DNA of 64,000 nt from Thermomicrobiales bacterium (GTDB lineage: Bacteria; Chloroflexota; Chloroflexia; Thermomicrobiales; CFX8). Position 1 is the stretch's first letter. Each line of letters opens with the position of its first letter. The DNA lies in NCBI GenBank assembly GCA_037045155.1, contig JBAOIG010000004.1, forward strand, positions 16,001-80,000, given 5' to 3'. The notes under the pieces were generated by a model. The model was given only the letters and a program-made list of their open reading frames with translations, made no database searches and was not told where the DNA came from. This document shows, piece after piece, positions 16,678 through 26,009 of this stretch. The position numbers and the translations under genes were made by a program.

Positions 16678-17960
16678 CTAGTCCGCCGCCGTCGCGTGAA
16701 TGAGCTGGTCGCGATGTGGGCCGGTGCCGACGAAGGTAATCGGGACGCCAACGAGCGCCGCGATCCGCCGCAGATATATCTGGGCCGCCTCGGGCAGGCC
16801 GGCAGACGCCGCTGTGTCGCTGCCCCCGTCTTCCCAGCCGGCCAACTCCTCATAGATCGGCTTCACCTGCTCGTAGTCTTCGATCCGGGCAGGGGGGAAT
16901 CATGACGCTCCCCGTTGAGTTCGTACCCGACGCAGACATGAACCGCGTCGACGCCGTCGAGGACATCGAGCTTCGTGAGCGCGATCTCGGTGATGCCGTT
17001 CAGACGTGCCGTATAGCGCGCCTGGACCGCGTCGAACCAACCCGTCCGGCGTGGTCGCCCGGTGGTTGTGCCGAACTCGACGCCGCGCGAGCGCAGCATA
17101 TCGCCGGTGTCGTCGAAGAGCTCGGTCGGAAACGCGCCAGCGCCGACCCGCGTGGAGTACGCCTTGTAGACGCCGATCACGCGGTCGATCTGAGTGGGCG
17201 CGACTCCCGCCCCCTGGCAGACCCCCGCCGCTGTCGGGGACGATGACGTAACGTATGGATAGGTGCCGTAGTCGATGTCTAGCATCGCCGCCTGAGCGCC
17301 CTCGATCATGACGTTGCGGCCAGCGTCGATCGCATCCTGGATCTCGACCTCGACATCACCGATATATGGCGCCAACCGCTCGCCGTACGCGGCGAATTGT
17401 TCGGCCATCTCATCCAGGTCGAACGGCGGGTGTCCATAGAGCGCGCCAAGGAGCGCATTCTTCTCGGCCAATACAGGCTCAAGCCGGCGAACAAGATACT
17501 CGGGATCGAGAATATCGGCGGCACGGATCCCGCGCCGCGCGGCCTTATCCGCATAACACGGTCCGTTGCCCCGCTGAGTGGTTCCGATGGTATTTGCGCC
17601 GCGGCTGGATTCTTCGAGCCGGTCCTGAATCGGGTGATAGGGCATGATCAGGTGGCAGCGGGATGAGACGCGAAGGTGCGAGGTGTCAACTCCACGGGCG
17701 TGCATGTCGTCCAGTTCCTGCAGCAAGATCGCCGGGTCGAGCGCAACTCCGGCGCCGATGACACAGGTGCAATCGGGATGAAGGATGCCTGAGGGAATCA
17801 GGTGGAACTTGAATACTCCCCGGTCGGTGACGACGGTATGTCCGGCGTTCGCGCTGCCGTTGGCGCGAACCACAACATCTACGCTGGACGCCAGCGCATC
17901 GATGATCTTGCCCTTGCCTTCGTCACCCCATTGGCCACCGAGCACGATTGCTACCGGCAT
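16678..17960 (-). CDS. purA: Adenylosuccinate synthetase, interrupted by a single-base frameshift
   Basis: PurA joins IMP and aspartate with GTP in AMP synthesis. Frame one (17960 to 16863) gives 365 residues from MPVAIVLGGQWGDEGKGK through NTIGTTQRGNGPCYADK and the TTTGRPRRTGWFD signature, then breaks after VGYELNGERHDSP. The true C-terminus (VKPIYEELAGWEDGG to VGTGPHRDQLI) continues in another frame to 16678. The break is at a six-G run at 16892-16897. Adding one G restores DSPPARIEDYEQVKPIYEE and a protein of about 427 residues, normal for PurA. This is probably a homopolymer sequencing error, or else a recent mutation. gpsA converges from the left, 12 bases away. Confidence 0.93.
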
Positions 17961-18039
17961 ATATCCCGCCCCTCAGAGAATCGACGCAGGCGCGCTAAGA
18001 CGCGGGCTGATTCCGTTCGCCCGCCAACCGCGTATCATA

Positions 18040-19074
18040 TCACGCGACTGGCGCAGTCTTCTCCGGCTCGCGCATGTCACGGAGCTTTTCGAACAACGAT
18101 AGCTCCTCCTCGCCGAGGTTTGCTGGAAGAACGACGCGTATGCGGGCGAAGAGATCGCCTCGCTCACTGGACCCGATCGCCGTCGGCCAGCCTTGTCCGC
18201 GTAGACGGAACATCTTCCCATTCTTCGACTGGGAAGGAATCGTTAGCGCAACCTTGCCGGTCAACGTCCTGACGATGGCCTCGCCGCCGAGAACCGCGGT
18301 ATACAACGGGATATCGACATCGGCTCGAAGATCGTTCCCATCGAGCGAGAACTGCTCGTCCGAAACGACCTTGACGCGCAAGTACACATCACCTGCGGGT
18401 CCACCGTCGCCCCCTGGCGAACCCTTGCCGGCCACGCGGACACGCTGACCTTCACGAATACCGGCCGGAATCGTGACCTCGATGCGTGACCGGCGTGCGA
18501 CAGTTCCAGTTCCTTCGCAGATGAGGCAGATCTGGCCGTGGGTGGCGCCAGTGCCGTTGCATTCCAGACATGGCTCGGGTATCTGGATCTCGAAGGTGCG
18601 GGATGTGCCGGTGAACGCGTCTCGGAGCGGCACCTCGACAGTGTATTCATGGTCTTCTCCGCGCCGAGGCGTCCGGGCGCGTCGGCGCTGCCGGCCCTTC
18701 TGACTGCCGAATAGCGTCTCGAAGAAGTCGGAAAACCCCTCACCGCCATTGGTTCGGTATTCAACGCGGGCGCCGCTGGGGCCGCCGGACTGCTGCGAGA
18801 CCCACTGACTGAAATCACCCGGGCCGGCGTTCGAGTCGCTTGTTGCCTGGTAGCGTTCCCAGTCGGCGCCGAACTGATCGTAGCGCGCGCGCTTGTCGGC
18901 GTCGGATAGCACCTGATAGGCCTCATTGACCGCCTTGAACTTCTCTTCAGCGTCTGGGGCCTTGTTTACGTCCGGATGAAGTCGGCGCGCCTTCTCCCGG
19001 TATGCCTTCTTGATCTCGGCGTCGCTTGCCTTGCGCCCGATACCGAGGAGAGAATAGTAGTCCTGAAATTGCAT
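18040..19074 (-). CDS. DnaJ-family co-chaperone with a half-size zinc finger
   Basis: The 344-residue protein has a J domain (1-65, with HPD in RRLHPDVNK), a Gly-rich linker and a DnaJ C-terminal substrate-binding domain. Between them are only two zinc-finger repeats, CLECNGTG and CLICEGTG, where classical DnaJ has four. It therefore lies between DnaJ (type I) and CbpA (type II). It would stimulate DnaK; dnaK and grpE are not in the window. I start at ATG 19074 (MQFQDYYSLLG); an in-frame GTG lies nine codons upstream. A strong promoter with a palindrome over its -10 box precedes it. Confidence 0.88.
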   Translation of the reverse strand: MQFQDYYSLLGIGRKASDAEIKKAYREKARRLHPDVNKAPDAEEKFKAVNEAYQVLSDADKRARYDQFGADWERYQATSDSNAGPGDFSQWVSQQSGGPSGARVEYRTNGGEGFSDFFETLFGSQKGRQRRRARTPRRGEDHEYTVEVPLRDAFTGTSRTFEIQIPEPCLECNGTGATHGQICLICEGTGTVARRSRIEVTIPAGIREGQRVRVAGKGSPGGDGGPAGDVYLRVKVVSDEQFSLDGNDLRADVDIPLYTAVLGGEAIVRTLTGKVALTIPSQSKNGKMFRLRGQGWPTAIGSSERGDLFARIRVVLPANLGEEELSLFEKLRDMREPEKTAPVA

Positions 19075-19118
19075 TTGAGACGCCCCGATTCGGCTGAACA
19101 CTTACTCGCACCTACGTC

Positions 19119-19153
19119 ATGGTTATAATAAACCATGAGTCGGTACGACGCAA
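19119..19153 (-). promoter_or_regulatory. Predicted dnaJ promoter with overlapping operator-like palindrome
   Basis: On the minus strand TTGCGT (19148-19153) and TATTAT (19125-19130) are 17 bases apart, facing the dnaJ-like gene. The -10 hexamer is exactly the loop of the inverted repeat ATGGTT-N6-AACCAT (19119-19136). This is a typical position for a repressor site, though it matches neither the CIRCE element nor an HspR site that I know. Confidence 0.62.
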
Positions 19154-19164
19154 GTCTGTCTGCT

Positions 19165-19725
19165 TCAAATAAGCGAAGCACGTCGTCCATATCGGCGTCG
19201 AATCATCACGAACGCGAAGCCGGCGACGGCGACGATCACGAGAACGATGAGAATCGGCGCAACCAGCGCGAGCACGCTCAGGCAGATTGCCGTGCCATCC
19301 TCGGCTGCGCTGACTATCGGGTTCCCGACTCCTCCGGTAGTGGCGGTCACGATCGGCCGGAATGTTGACTTGGTGATGTGCACGCCGCCCGCAACGAAGA
19401 GGCCGAGGATCATCGCCAGGATCGGGTTGATCCTGTGGACGGCGTCGGTGCTGGCCATGACGAGCAACGCTCCGGCAGCCGGCCTGATGAACGACTGAAA
19501 CAGATCATTGATGTGGTCGACGATCGGGATTTTGTCGGCAATGATCTCGATCCCAAGGAGCACCGAAATGATCGCAATTGCCCATGGGGATGCGATGACA
19601 TTATAGGGCGCGGCGAGTTGAATCAGTCCGGTATATCGGTCGGCCAGCGCGATCGCGAGAATCGGAATGTATGCATTCAAGCCGGCCGGCATCGCTAGCC
19701 CGAGCCCGGTTAGTAGCTCAAACAT
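19165..19725 (-). CDS. DUF4126 family membrane protein
   Basis: The 186-residue protein starts MFELLTGLGLAMPAGLNAYIPILAI and has about five hydrophobic helices with conserved Gly/Asn near the N-terminus, the pattern of DUF4126. No function is established. A short basic tail (RRRYGRRASLI) ends it. It lies just upstream of the dnaJ promoter on the same strand. Confidence 0.75.
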   Translation of the reverse strand: MFELLTGLGLAMPAGLNAYIPILAIALADRYTGLIQLAAPYNVIASPWAIAIISVLLGIEIIADKIPIVDHINDLFQSFIRPAAGALLVMASTDAVHRINPILAMILGLFVAGGVHITKSTFRPIVTATTGGVGNPIVSAAEDGTAICLSVLALVAPILIVLVIVAVAGFAFVMIRRRYGRRASLI

Positions 19726-19759
19726 CGACCATCTACCTTCTCGTCGTTCACGCTCCTCG

Positions 19760-21196
19760 TCACGACTCTAGTGTAGCGGCATCGTGGGCTGGATCACTCG
19801 GCTGGCCGATCTTCGGTGGAATATAGATGATCGCTGTCGTGATCCAGAAGGCCAGAAGAAGAACGAGCCCCGCCATGACCCTGTCCAGGACAGGCGAGAT
19901 TGCGTGCGGCTGAAACGACACAAGATGGCCGGCAACGTCGAGTCCGACGATCTCTCCAACCCGAGTCACCAGATTGTTCGCACCGTCCGGTTGGTGATAG
20001 AAGCGCTGGGGATCGGCGAAGCCAACGAGCGTCAATAGCGCCCCAATGAGCCATGTTCCGCCAACAATGGCGCGCACCGACCATCCGCTGGTCGCAAGCA
20101 CCGCGCCTAGCGTCGCCGCGGCAAGTGGCGCGACTGGGACGAGGTAGCGGGCCGCCGGGCCCCACTCTCCCCACCAGACCCGATATGCGCCGACCTCCAG
20201 CAGATACGGCGTGATCGCCGCTATCGCCAACAGCCCGCGATTCCGATCGATCTTCAGCCAGCGCGGAAGCCCGGCGATCGCAACGATGTATATCGGCGCA
20301 TTGATGATCAGCCCCCACTGCGCGTCGAGCAGCAGTCCGAACAGCCCGTTGACGGTCCCCGTTGCTGAGGAAAACCCGGCATGGTCGGCCACATTCTGCA
20401 CCGGTGAGTGGTACAGCCACCAATTGTAATAGATCAGGGTTGCCGCCCCGATACCGACAAGCAGACAGGCGATGCCCGCCGCGAGCTTGCGCGACCGCCA
20501 CCATCGCCAGAACAACACGATGCCGAGAACCGCGGCAGTCGGGGCGAAGCGTTGATGGAGCCAGGGCAGGAATCCAACCGCAACCCCCGTTAGCAACCAC
20601 TGCCAGACTCGATTCTCATCTCGACTCAGGCGTCGGACGGCATAGACGAGGATGAGCGCGGCCGGAATCTCTGGGAAGATCAGCAACGCGTATGGCGCAA
20701 TCGGCAGGCTAACCGCGAGCGCTAACGCGATCGCCCCCGCCAGGCGAATGCCGCTGCCAGCCTCCCGAGCGAGGAGATACATCTGCCCCGTTAGCAACGC
20801 TGCGGCGATGATAATGACGGCCATCGCGCCAATACGCCCGGCGAACGCGTATGGCAGAGCGATCAGAAATGAAAGCCCAAGCCCGTGCTTCGTGTGAAGC
20901 CCGGGAAGCACCGACTGCGCTGGGTGCGGCGGTAGCGTGCGCGGAAATCCGCCCCAACCCTGCCAGTCACTCGGAAGCGGGTCGGCGGGATAGAACTCAT
21001 CGAAATCACGTTGAGCGTAGTTGTTCGACTCGTCGAGGTCACGATCGCGAACGATGCTGATTGCGGTCATCACATAGAACGGCTCATCACCGGTCAGCGG
21101 ATCGAGTCGTGCCACGAAGCGTGGGACGAACGCAGCGAAAAAGATGGCGGCCATCGCTGTGACGAGGATCAGTGCTCTCCGGTCCTGCGCCATCAT
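19760..21196 (-). CDS. Membrane glycosyltransferase-like protein (GT-C fold, GT39/PMT type)
   Basis: This 478-residue protein has about eleven transmembrane helices. A large first extracytoplasmic loop begins with the acidic motif LDPLTGDEPFYVMTA, where GT-C enzymes carry the catalytic Asp/Glu. The pattern fits polyprenyl-phosphate-sugar-dependent mannosyl- or arabinosyltransferases. Its start overlaps the VanZ gene by 4 bases, and it closes a three-gene operon with a GT4 enzyme. It probably glycosylates an envelope component on the outer face of the membrane; the substrate is unknown. Confidence 0.75.
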   Translation of the reverse strand: MMAQDRRALILVTAMAAIFFAAFVPRFVARLDPLTGDEPFYVMTAISIVRDRDLDESNNYAQRDFDEFYPADPLPSDWQGWGGFPRTLPPHPAQSVLPGLHTKHGLGLSFLIALPYAFAGRIGAMAVIIIAAALLTGQMYLLAREAGSGIRLAGAIALALAVSLPIAPYALLIFPEIPAALILVYAVRRLSRDENRVWQWLLTGVAVGFLPWLHQRFAPTAAVLGIVLFWRWWRSRKLAAGIACLLVGIGAATLIYYNWWLYHSPVQNVADHAGFSSATGTVNGLFGLLLDAQWGLIINAPIYIVAIAGLPRWLKIDRNRGLLAIAAITPYLLEVGAYRVWWGEWGPAARYLVPVAPLAAATLGAVLATSGWSVRAIVGGTWLIGALLTLVGFADPQRFYHQPDGANNLVTRVGEIVGLDVAGHLVSFQPHAISPVLDRVMAGLVLLLAFWITTAIIYIPPKIGQPSDPAHDAATLES

Positions 21197-21588
21197 GATT
21201 CCCTGCCTGGTCGACGCCAGAAGCTTCCCATCAGATTTGTGATTGTTACGCCGAGCGATGCCCCCGCGATGTCGACGAGGACGTCGAAGACGCTGGCGTC
21301 GCGGCCCGGGACGAAGGACTGGTGGAACTCGTCGCTCAGCCCATACAGCGCCGCGAGAGTAACCGAGATCAAATCAGCGCGGAAGTCGGGCTCGAATCCG
21401 CGTATTGCGAGGCGGATCAGCGCGGCCAGCACCGCATAGGCAACAAGATGGCCAATGATAGCGGCGACGTTGGCCGGCAGCCCTCCGGTCGTCGGGAATG
21501 TGCTTCTCGATGACAGCGCGAAAATCAGGATCATCCACGTAAGAACGCCTATCGCAGCAAGCCGGCGTAGAGAACCGGGCGTGTTCAT
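21193..21588 (-). CDS. VanZ-like family protein
   Basis: A 131-residue protein with four membrane helices and the VanZ-family signature: HLVAYAVLAALIRL, then GLSDEFHQSFVPGRDASVFDVLVDIAGASLG. VanZ relatives are linked to teicoplanin tolerance and cell-wall lipid processes, but their activity is unclear. ATGA overlaps tie it to both flanking glycosyltransferase genes. Confidence 0.85.
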   Translation of the reverse strand: MNTPGSLRRLAAIGVLTWMILIFALSSRSTFPTTGGLPANVAAIIGHLVAYAVLAALIRLAIRGFEPDFRADLISVTLAALYGLSDEFHQSFVPGRDASVFDVLVDIAGASLGVTITNLMGSFWRRPGRES

Positions 21589-22730
21589 CGGCCTGTTACT
21601 CCATGTTCGGCATAGGCTTCGGCAAGCCGATCAACGATGGAGGGGATTGAGAAGTGCGATCGCACACGTTCCTGCGCTGCGGCGCCCAGCGTCATTCTTC
21701 CTGACATATCGGCGAGCAGCACAGCGGTTGATTCGGCAAATCGCTCGGGATTGTCGGTGGCAACAAGGCGGCCGGCCGGCCCGAGGACGGCCGGCACATC
21801 GCCGACGTCTGATGCGACGATCGCACAGCCGGCCGCCATCAGCTCGAGCAACTTCACCGACTGTTTGCTGCGGGTGATGAGAGTGTCCTGGTACGGGAAC
21901 ACGGCGACGGCAGCTGAACCGAGCACCGACGGAATCACTTCTCGCGCTACATATCCCATTTGCTCTACTTCAGTAGCTGAACCACCCCCAACAGAAACAA
22001 TCCGCGCTTGCGGGTAGTGCCCTCGTAGCGACCGTGCAAACTGGTCTGGCCAGCCCGGCGCGAATTCCTCGAAGCGGGAGTAGAGCAGCACAGTGGGAAT
22101 CGCGCGGTCCGACGCGGGTGAGCGCGCGGCCTCGAGCTCCGCGATCCATGACGACGCAAGACCGTTCGGCAGCCGATGGACGTTCCGTGACGAGCGTCGC
22201 AATACGCACGCGCGCTCAGTAAGCAGGGTGCTGGCGGCCGTGACACCATCCGCGTCACGAAGCAGGGTGCGCTCCTGCCAATCAAAGAGTCGACGCTGGG
22301 CCAGCGGGTAGTGACCCTGGCGATTCCAGCCACCGTCGCCCTCCCAGTCGTCGCTGTCGACGATGACAGGCACGCGGCCAAGGAGACAGCGGGCCGCAAT
22401 GCCGCCGAATCCGCGCGGCTTGAACAGGTGGATCAGACGCGGGCGCAGGTGTCGGATGACTTCGAGCTGCTGGAACACGGCGGGAAGCGTCGTGGCGCCG
22501 GCAGCCGCAGTGTTGACGATCAAGACACCATCCCGCGTCTCGACGACTCCGCGCTCGAACGGCATATCCCATGGGCTGGTGACGATCGCACAGCGATAGC
22601 CTCGCGCGGCGAGCTCGCTGGCGAACGGAAGCGCGCGCGACTGGAGCGTTCCCAGTCGCCACAGGCCGAATGTGCCCAGCATGACAATGTCGAAGGTGTC
22701 TTCGCGCATGACGGCAGATGGTAACAACAT
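21585..22730 (-). CDS. Glycosyltransferase family 4
   Basis: The 381-residue GT-B protein has an N-terminal acceptor domain (IVMLGTFGLWRLGTLQSRALPFASELAARG, IHLFKPRGFGGIAAR, DSDDWEGDGGW) and a C-terminal donor domain with QSVKLLELMAAGCAIVASDVG. No strong ribosome-binding site is visible. ATG at 22709 (MREDTFDIVM) is an alternative start. It is the first gene of the GT4-VanZ-GT-C operon and may build the glycan that the GT-C enzyme handles. Confidence 0.85.
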   Translation of the reverse strand: MLLPSAVMREDTFDIVMLGTFGLWRLGTLQSRALPFASELAARGYRCAIVTSPWDMPFERGVVETRDGVLIVNTAAAGATTLPAVFQQLEVIRHLRPRLIHLFKPRGFGGIAARCLLGRVPVIVDSDDWEGDGGWNRQGHYPLAQRRLFDWQERTLLRDADGVTAASTLLTERACVLRRSSRNVHRLPNGLASSWIAELEAARSPASDRAIPTVLLYSRFEEFAPGWPDQFARSLRGHYPQARIVSVGGGSATEVEQMGYVAREVIPSVLGSAAVAVFPYQDTLITRSKQSVKLLELMAAGCAIVASDVGDVPAVLGPAGRLVATDNPERFAESTAVLLADMSGRMTLGAAAQERVRSHFSIPSIVDRLAEAYAEHGVTGR

Positions 22731-22778
22731 GGATGCGTCGACCGCCAGAGCGAAGCTGATCCGATTGAAGACGCGAGG

Positions 22779-23420
22779 CTACTGGATCACTGGCCGGACG
22801 ACGGTCACAAGCTTGCCCTGGATCTCGACGTTCTTCGCGTCGGTGTAGATCGGCCCCATCGTCACGTTGGCCGGCTGAAGGCGAATCTGGGAACCCTCGC
22901 GATACAGCCGCTTCAGCGTCGTCTCGCGCTCGCTCTTGAGCCAGACCGCCACCGTCTCGCCATTCTCGCAGACATTCTGGTGTCGGAGAACGACAACATC
23001 ACCATCGTTTATCAAGGCATCGACCATTGAATGCCCCTTGACGCGAAGGGCGAACAAGCCCTCCGTCCGTGAACCTAGCACGTCGACGCCCAACTCGATT
23101 GTGTCGATGAACTCCTGAGTTACAAGGTCATCCGGCACCGGAATTGGCTCGCCAGCGGCGATCCGGCCGACGACGGGAATCGAGATAACGCCCCGACGCG
23201 ATGTCGCTCTGCCGACCACCTCAATGCCCCGGGAAATATGTCTGTTCCTGCGCAACAAGTTGCGCTGCTCGAGAACCTTGAGGTTGTAATCCACAACACT
23301 GGTGGATGAGATCGACAATCCATCCTGGATCTCGCGAATCGTTGGGGGATAGGAGCGCGCATCGGTGAACGTCTCGATGAACCCGAGAATATCTCGTTGA
23401 CGCGCCGACAATTCCTTCAT
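22779..23420 (-). CDS. lexA: LexA SOS-response repressor
   Basis: This 213-residue repressor-protease has an N-terminal winged helix (1-65, SYPPTIREIQDGLSISSTSVVDYNLKVL). The Ala89-Gly90 self-cleavage site is in GRIAAGEP. Catalytic Ser131 is in KGHSMVDALI and catalytic Lys170 in TTLKRLYREG. I start at ATG 23418-23420 (MKELSARQRDIL) after AGAAGAG, not the longer frame from 23513. The promoter at 23484-23513 holds a perfect Bacillus-type SOS box, so the gene is autoregulated. Confidence 0.96.
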   Translation of the reverse strand: MKELSARQRDILGFIETFTDARSYPPTIREIQDGLSISSTSVVDYNLKVLEQRNLLRRNRHISRGIEVVGRATSRRGVISIPVVGRIAAGEPIPVPDDLVTQEFIDTIELGVDVLGSRTEGLFALRVKGHSMVDALINDGDVVVLRHQNVCENGETVAVWLKSERETTLKRLYREGSQIRLQPANVTMGPIYTDAKNVEIQGKLVTVVRPVIQ

Positions 23421-23483
23421 ATCTCTTCTCTCCCACATGATCCAGCGGTACGCTATCGATCGCAGCAGCCACTCGACGACGTC

Positions 23484-23513
23484 AGTATAATGGCGAACAG
23501 ATGTTCGTGTCAA
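23484..23513 (-). promoter_or_regulatory. lexA promoter with LexA (SOS) box in the spacer
   Basis: On the minus strand TTGACA (23508-23513) and TATACT (23484-23489) are 18 bases apart. Between them, at 23494-23507, is CGAACAGATGTTCG, an exact match to the Gram-positive SOS consensus CGAAC-N4-GTTCG. LexA bound there would block polymerase. Confidence 0.85.
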
Positions 23514-23648
23514 CCAGACCTTTCATGTTCAGGTTCGATCCGCGCTTGAGGGTGGTTCGCAAGGCGGGACGATACAATGAGCGCTGCGACATTCGGACCA
23601 CCCTGGCGACTGAACAACCAACCCTGAGCGAAGCAAACGGAAGAGCAC

Positions 23649-26009
23649 GTGGCAACCGACATTCTGACGACACTCGAGTTCGACCGCGTCCGGGCGAGCG
23701 TGGCGCGACATTGTCAATTCTCGCTGGCTGCGGTACGAGCCACCGAGCTCGGACCGTCGGCCGATGCCTCAACTGTCCGCTACTTGTTGCGGGTTACCGA
23801 CGAGGCCTATCGCCTCCTCGAAGACCATGCCGGCTTCGGTGTCGGAGGCTGTCGCAACATCCTCTCCGAGGTCGAGCGCGCAGAGATCGGGGGAGTGCTT
23901 CAGCCCGAAGAGCTGCTGGATGTCCTTTCGACGATCGCGGCTGCTCGCGCGCTCAAGCGCTCATTTCGGCGAATTGAGGAGGCCAGCGAGCGATACCCGG
24001 AAATCGATGAGTTTGTCGGATTCATCGTCGAGCTGCCAGGTATCGAGGCGAACATCCGCCGCTGCATTGGCGAGCGTGGTGAGGTGCTGGATTCGGCGAG
24101 CGACGCATTGCGCACAATACGCCAGCAGCTCAGGTCGGCCCACGGCCGGCTTCTGGAGCGGATCAATCGGTATCTGCAGCACTCTGCGATCCAGGACCCG
24201 ATCGTCACCCAGCGAGACGGACGCTACGTTGTGCCGGTCCGCGCCGATCGACGTGGACAGATGCCGGGTGTCGTCCACGACACCTCCGCGAGCGGGCAGA
24301 CGCTCTTCGTCGAGCCAATGGATATCGTCGATCTGAACAATCGCTGGCGGGAGCTGCAATCTGCAGAGCGACATGAGATCGAGCGGATCCTCACGGTGCT
24401 CTCACGGGAGGTCGGCGAGGCAGCACCGGAGCTACGTCGCACGCTGGAAGCGCTGGCGGCGATCGACATGGCGCTGGCAAAGGCACGTTACGCATCCGCG
24501 AGTCGCGCGACGATGCCAGCCATCGTCGACGGTCAATCCCACAATGGTCGTCGGGTTGTGCTGAACCGCGCTCGCCACCCGCTGCTTGATCCATCGACCG
24601 TCGTCCCGATCGACATCGAGCTGGGCACGACCTTCCGGGTGCTGGTCATCACGGGGCCAAACACCGGTGGCAAGACAGTCGCATTGAAGACGATCGGCCT
24701 GATGGCGGTCATGGCCCAGTCGGGACTGTTCATACCTGCTGACGAGGGCAGTGAGCTGCCGGTCTTCGACGGCATTTTCGCCGATATCGGCGACGAACAG
24801 AGCATCGAGCAAAATCTCTCGACGTTCTCCTCGCACATGGTTCGGGTGATCGCGATGCTGGATGGCGTCTCGCGGGAAAGCCTCGTCCTTCTCGACGAGC
24901 TCGGCGCTGGCACCGACCCGGAGGAGGGCGCCGCGCTCGCCCGGTCGATCATCACCGAGATCCTCGACGTAGGATGCCTGGGAGTAACGACGACCCACTA
25001 CTCCGAGCTGAAGGCGTTCGCCTATTCCACCGAAGGCACAGAGAACGGCAGCGTCGAGTTCAACCTGCAGACACTCTCCCCGACGTACCGTCTGGTGGTC
25101 GGCATCCCTGGCCAGTCAAACGCGCTCGCGATCGCGCGACGCCTGGGCATGCCCGATCGAGTCATCGAACGAGCCCGGACGTTCGTAGATCCGTCGGTCG
25201 AACGAGCGGATACGTTACTCGGCGAGATCCGTCAACGGCGCGAGGAAGCTGAGGTCGCACAGCGAGAGGCAACACGAGAACGCGCTGTCGCCGGGAATCT
25301 TCGCCGTGAAGCGGAGCACGCTCGCGCGGAAGCAGAGATCGAGCGCGAAAGCGCACGGCGAGACGCATTGGCCGAGGTCGAGCGCGAGCTCGCAGAGGCT
25401 CGCCAAGCGATCCGCCGTATCCGCGAAGTCCCGGTTCGCGTCGAACGGGCCGAGATCAAGCCAGTCAAAGACATCGCCCGGCAGGATGTCGAAGCAGCGG
25501 CTCGTGCCGTCAAGGAGTCTCAACGTCGCCGGCCGGCGCGGGCCATTGTCCGGGTCCCGCTGAAACTGGGCGATCATGTCGAGCTCGTCGCTTTGGGCGG
25601 CGAGGGTGAAGTCACCGGGTTCTCCGACGACATGACCGGGGTGGATGTCCAGATGGGGGCATTCAAGATTCGCCAGCCGCTGTCGGGGGTACGCAAGCTG
25701 GGCAGCAAGCCGAAAGTCGACCGCCGGCCAGCGCCAAGCATGCCGCCACCCCGCCGCGAAGTGGACATGGAGTTGCATCTCCGCGGCCAACGCGCGGCAG
25801 GCGTGGACCAACTGGTCGACGAGTATCTACACGACGCGTACCTCTCGCGGCTGCCGTTTGTCCGGATCGTGCATGGCAAGGGGACGGGCGCCTTGCGCGA
25901 CGTTGTTCGCGATGTGTTGCGCGGACACCCGCTGGTGGAGAAGTTTGAAACCCCGCCGCACTACGAAGGCGGGGATGGCGTGACGGTTGTTTATCTGAGG
26001 GATTCATGA
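23649..26009 (+). CDS. mutS2: MutS2 with C-terminal Smr domain
   Basis: The 786-residue protein has a MutS core (domains III and IV) and an ABC-type ATPase with Walker A TGPNTGGKTVALKT (about 333) and LVLLDELGAGTDPEEGAAL. A long coiled coil follows (about 520-620), then a KOW-like segment and a C-terminal Smr nuclease domain with the DLHLRG-equivalent MELHLRGQRA and the HGKGTGAL loop. MutS2 lacks the mismatch-recognition domain and acts in recombination control or on collided ribosomes. The start is GTG 23649 after GGAAGAGCAC. Its TGA overlaps the ATG of the small gene at 26006. Confidence 0.96.
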   Translation: MATDILTTLEFDRVRASVARHCQFSLAAVRATELGPSADASTVRYLLRVTDEAYRLLEDHAGFGVGGCRNILSEVERAEIGGVLQPEELLDVLSTIAAARALKRSFRRIEEASERYPEIDEFVGFIVELPGIEANIRRCIGERGEVLDSASDALRTIRQQLRSAHGRLLERINRYLQHSAIQDPIVTQRDGRYVVPVRADRRGQMPGVVHDTSASGQTLFVEPMDIVDLNNRWRELQSAERHEIERILTVLSREVGEAAPELRRTLEALAAIDMALAKARYASASRATMPAIVDGQSHNGRRVVLNRARHPLLDPSTVVPIDIELGTTFRVLVITGPNTGGKTVALKTIGLMAVMAQSGLFIPADEGSELPVFDGIFADIGDEQSIEQNLSTFSSHMVRVIAMLDGVSRESLVLLDELGAGTDPEEGAALARSIITEILDVGCLGVTTTHYSELKAFAYSTEGTENGSVEFNLQTLSPTYRLVVGIPGQSNALAIARRLGMPDRVIERARTFVDPSVERADTLLGEIRQRREEAEVAQREATRERAVAGNLRREAEHARAEAEIERESARRDALAEVERELAEARQAIRRIREVPVRVERAEIKPVKDIARQDVEAAARAVKESQRRRPARAIVRVPLKLGDHVELVALGGEGEVTGFSDDMTGVDVQMGAFKIRQPLSGVRKLGSKPKVDRRPAPSMPPPRREVDMELHLRGQRAAGVDQLVDEYLHDAYLSRLPFVRIVHGKGTGALRDVVRDVLRGHPLVEKFETPPHYEGGDGVTVVYLRDS

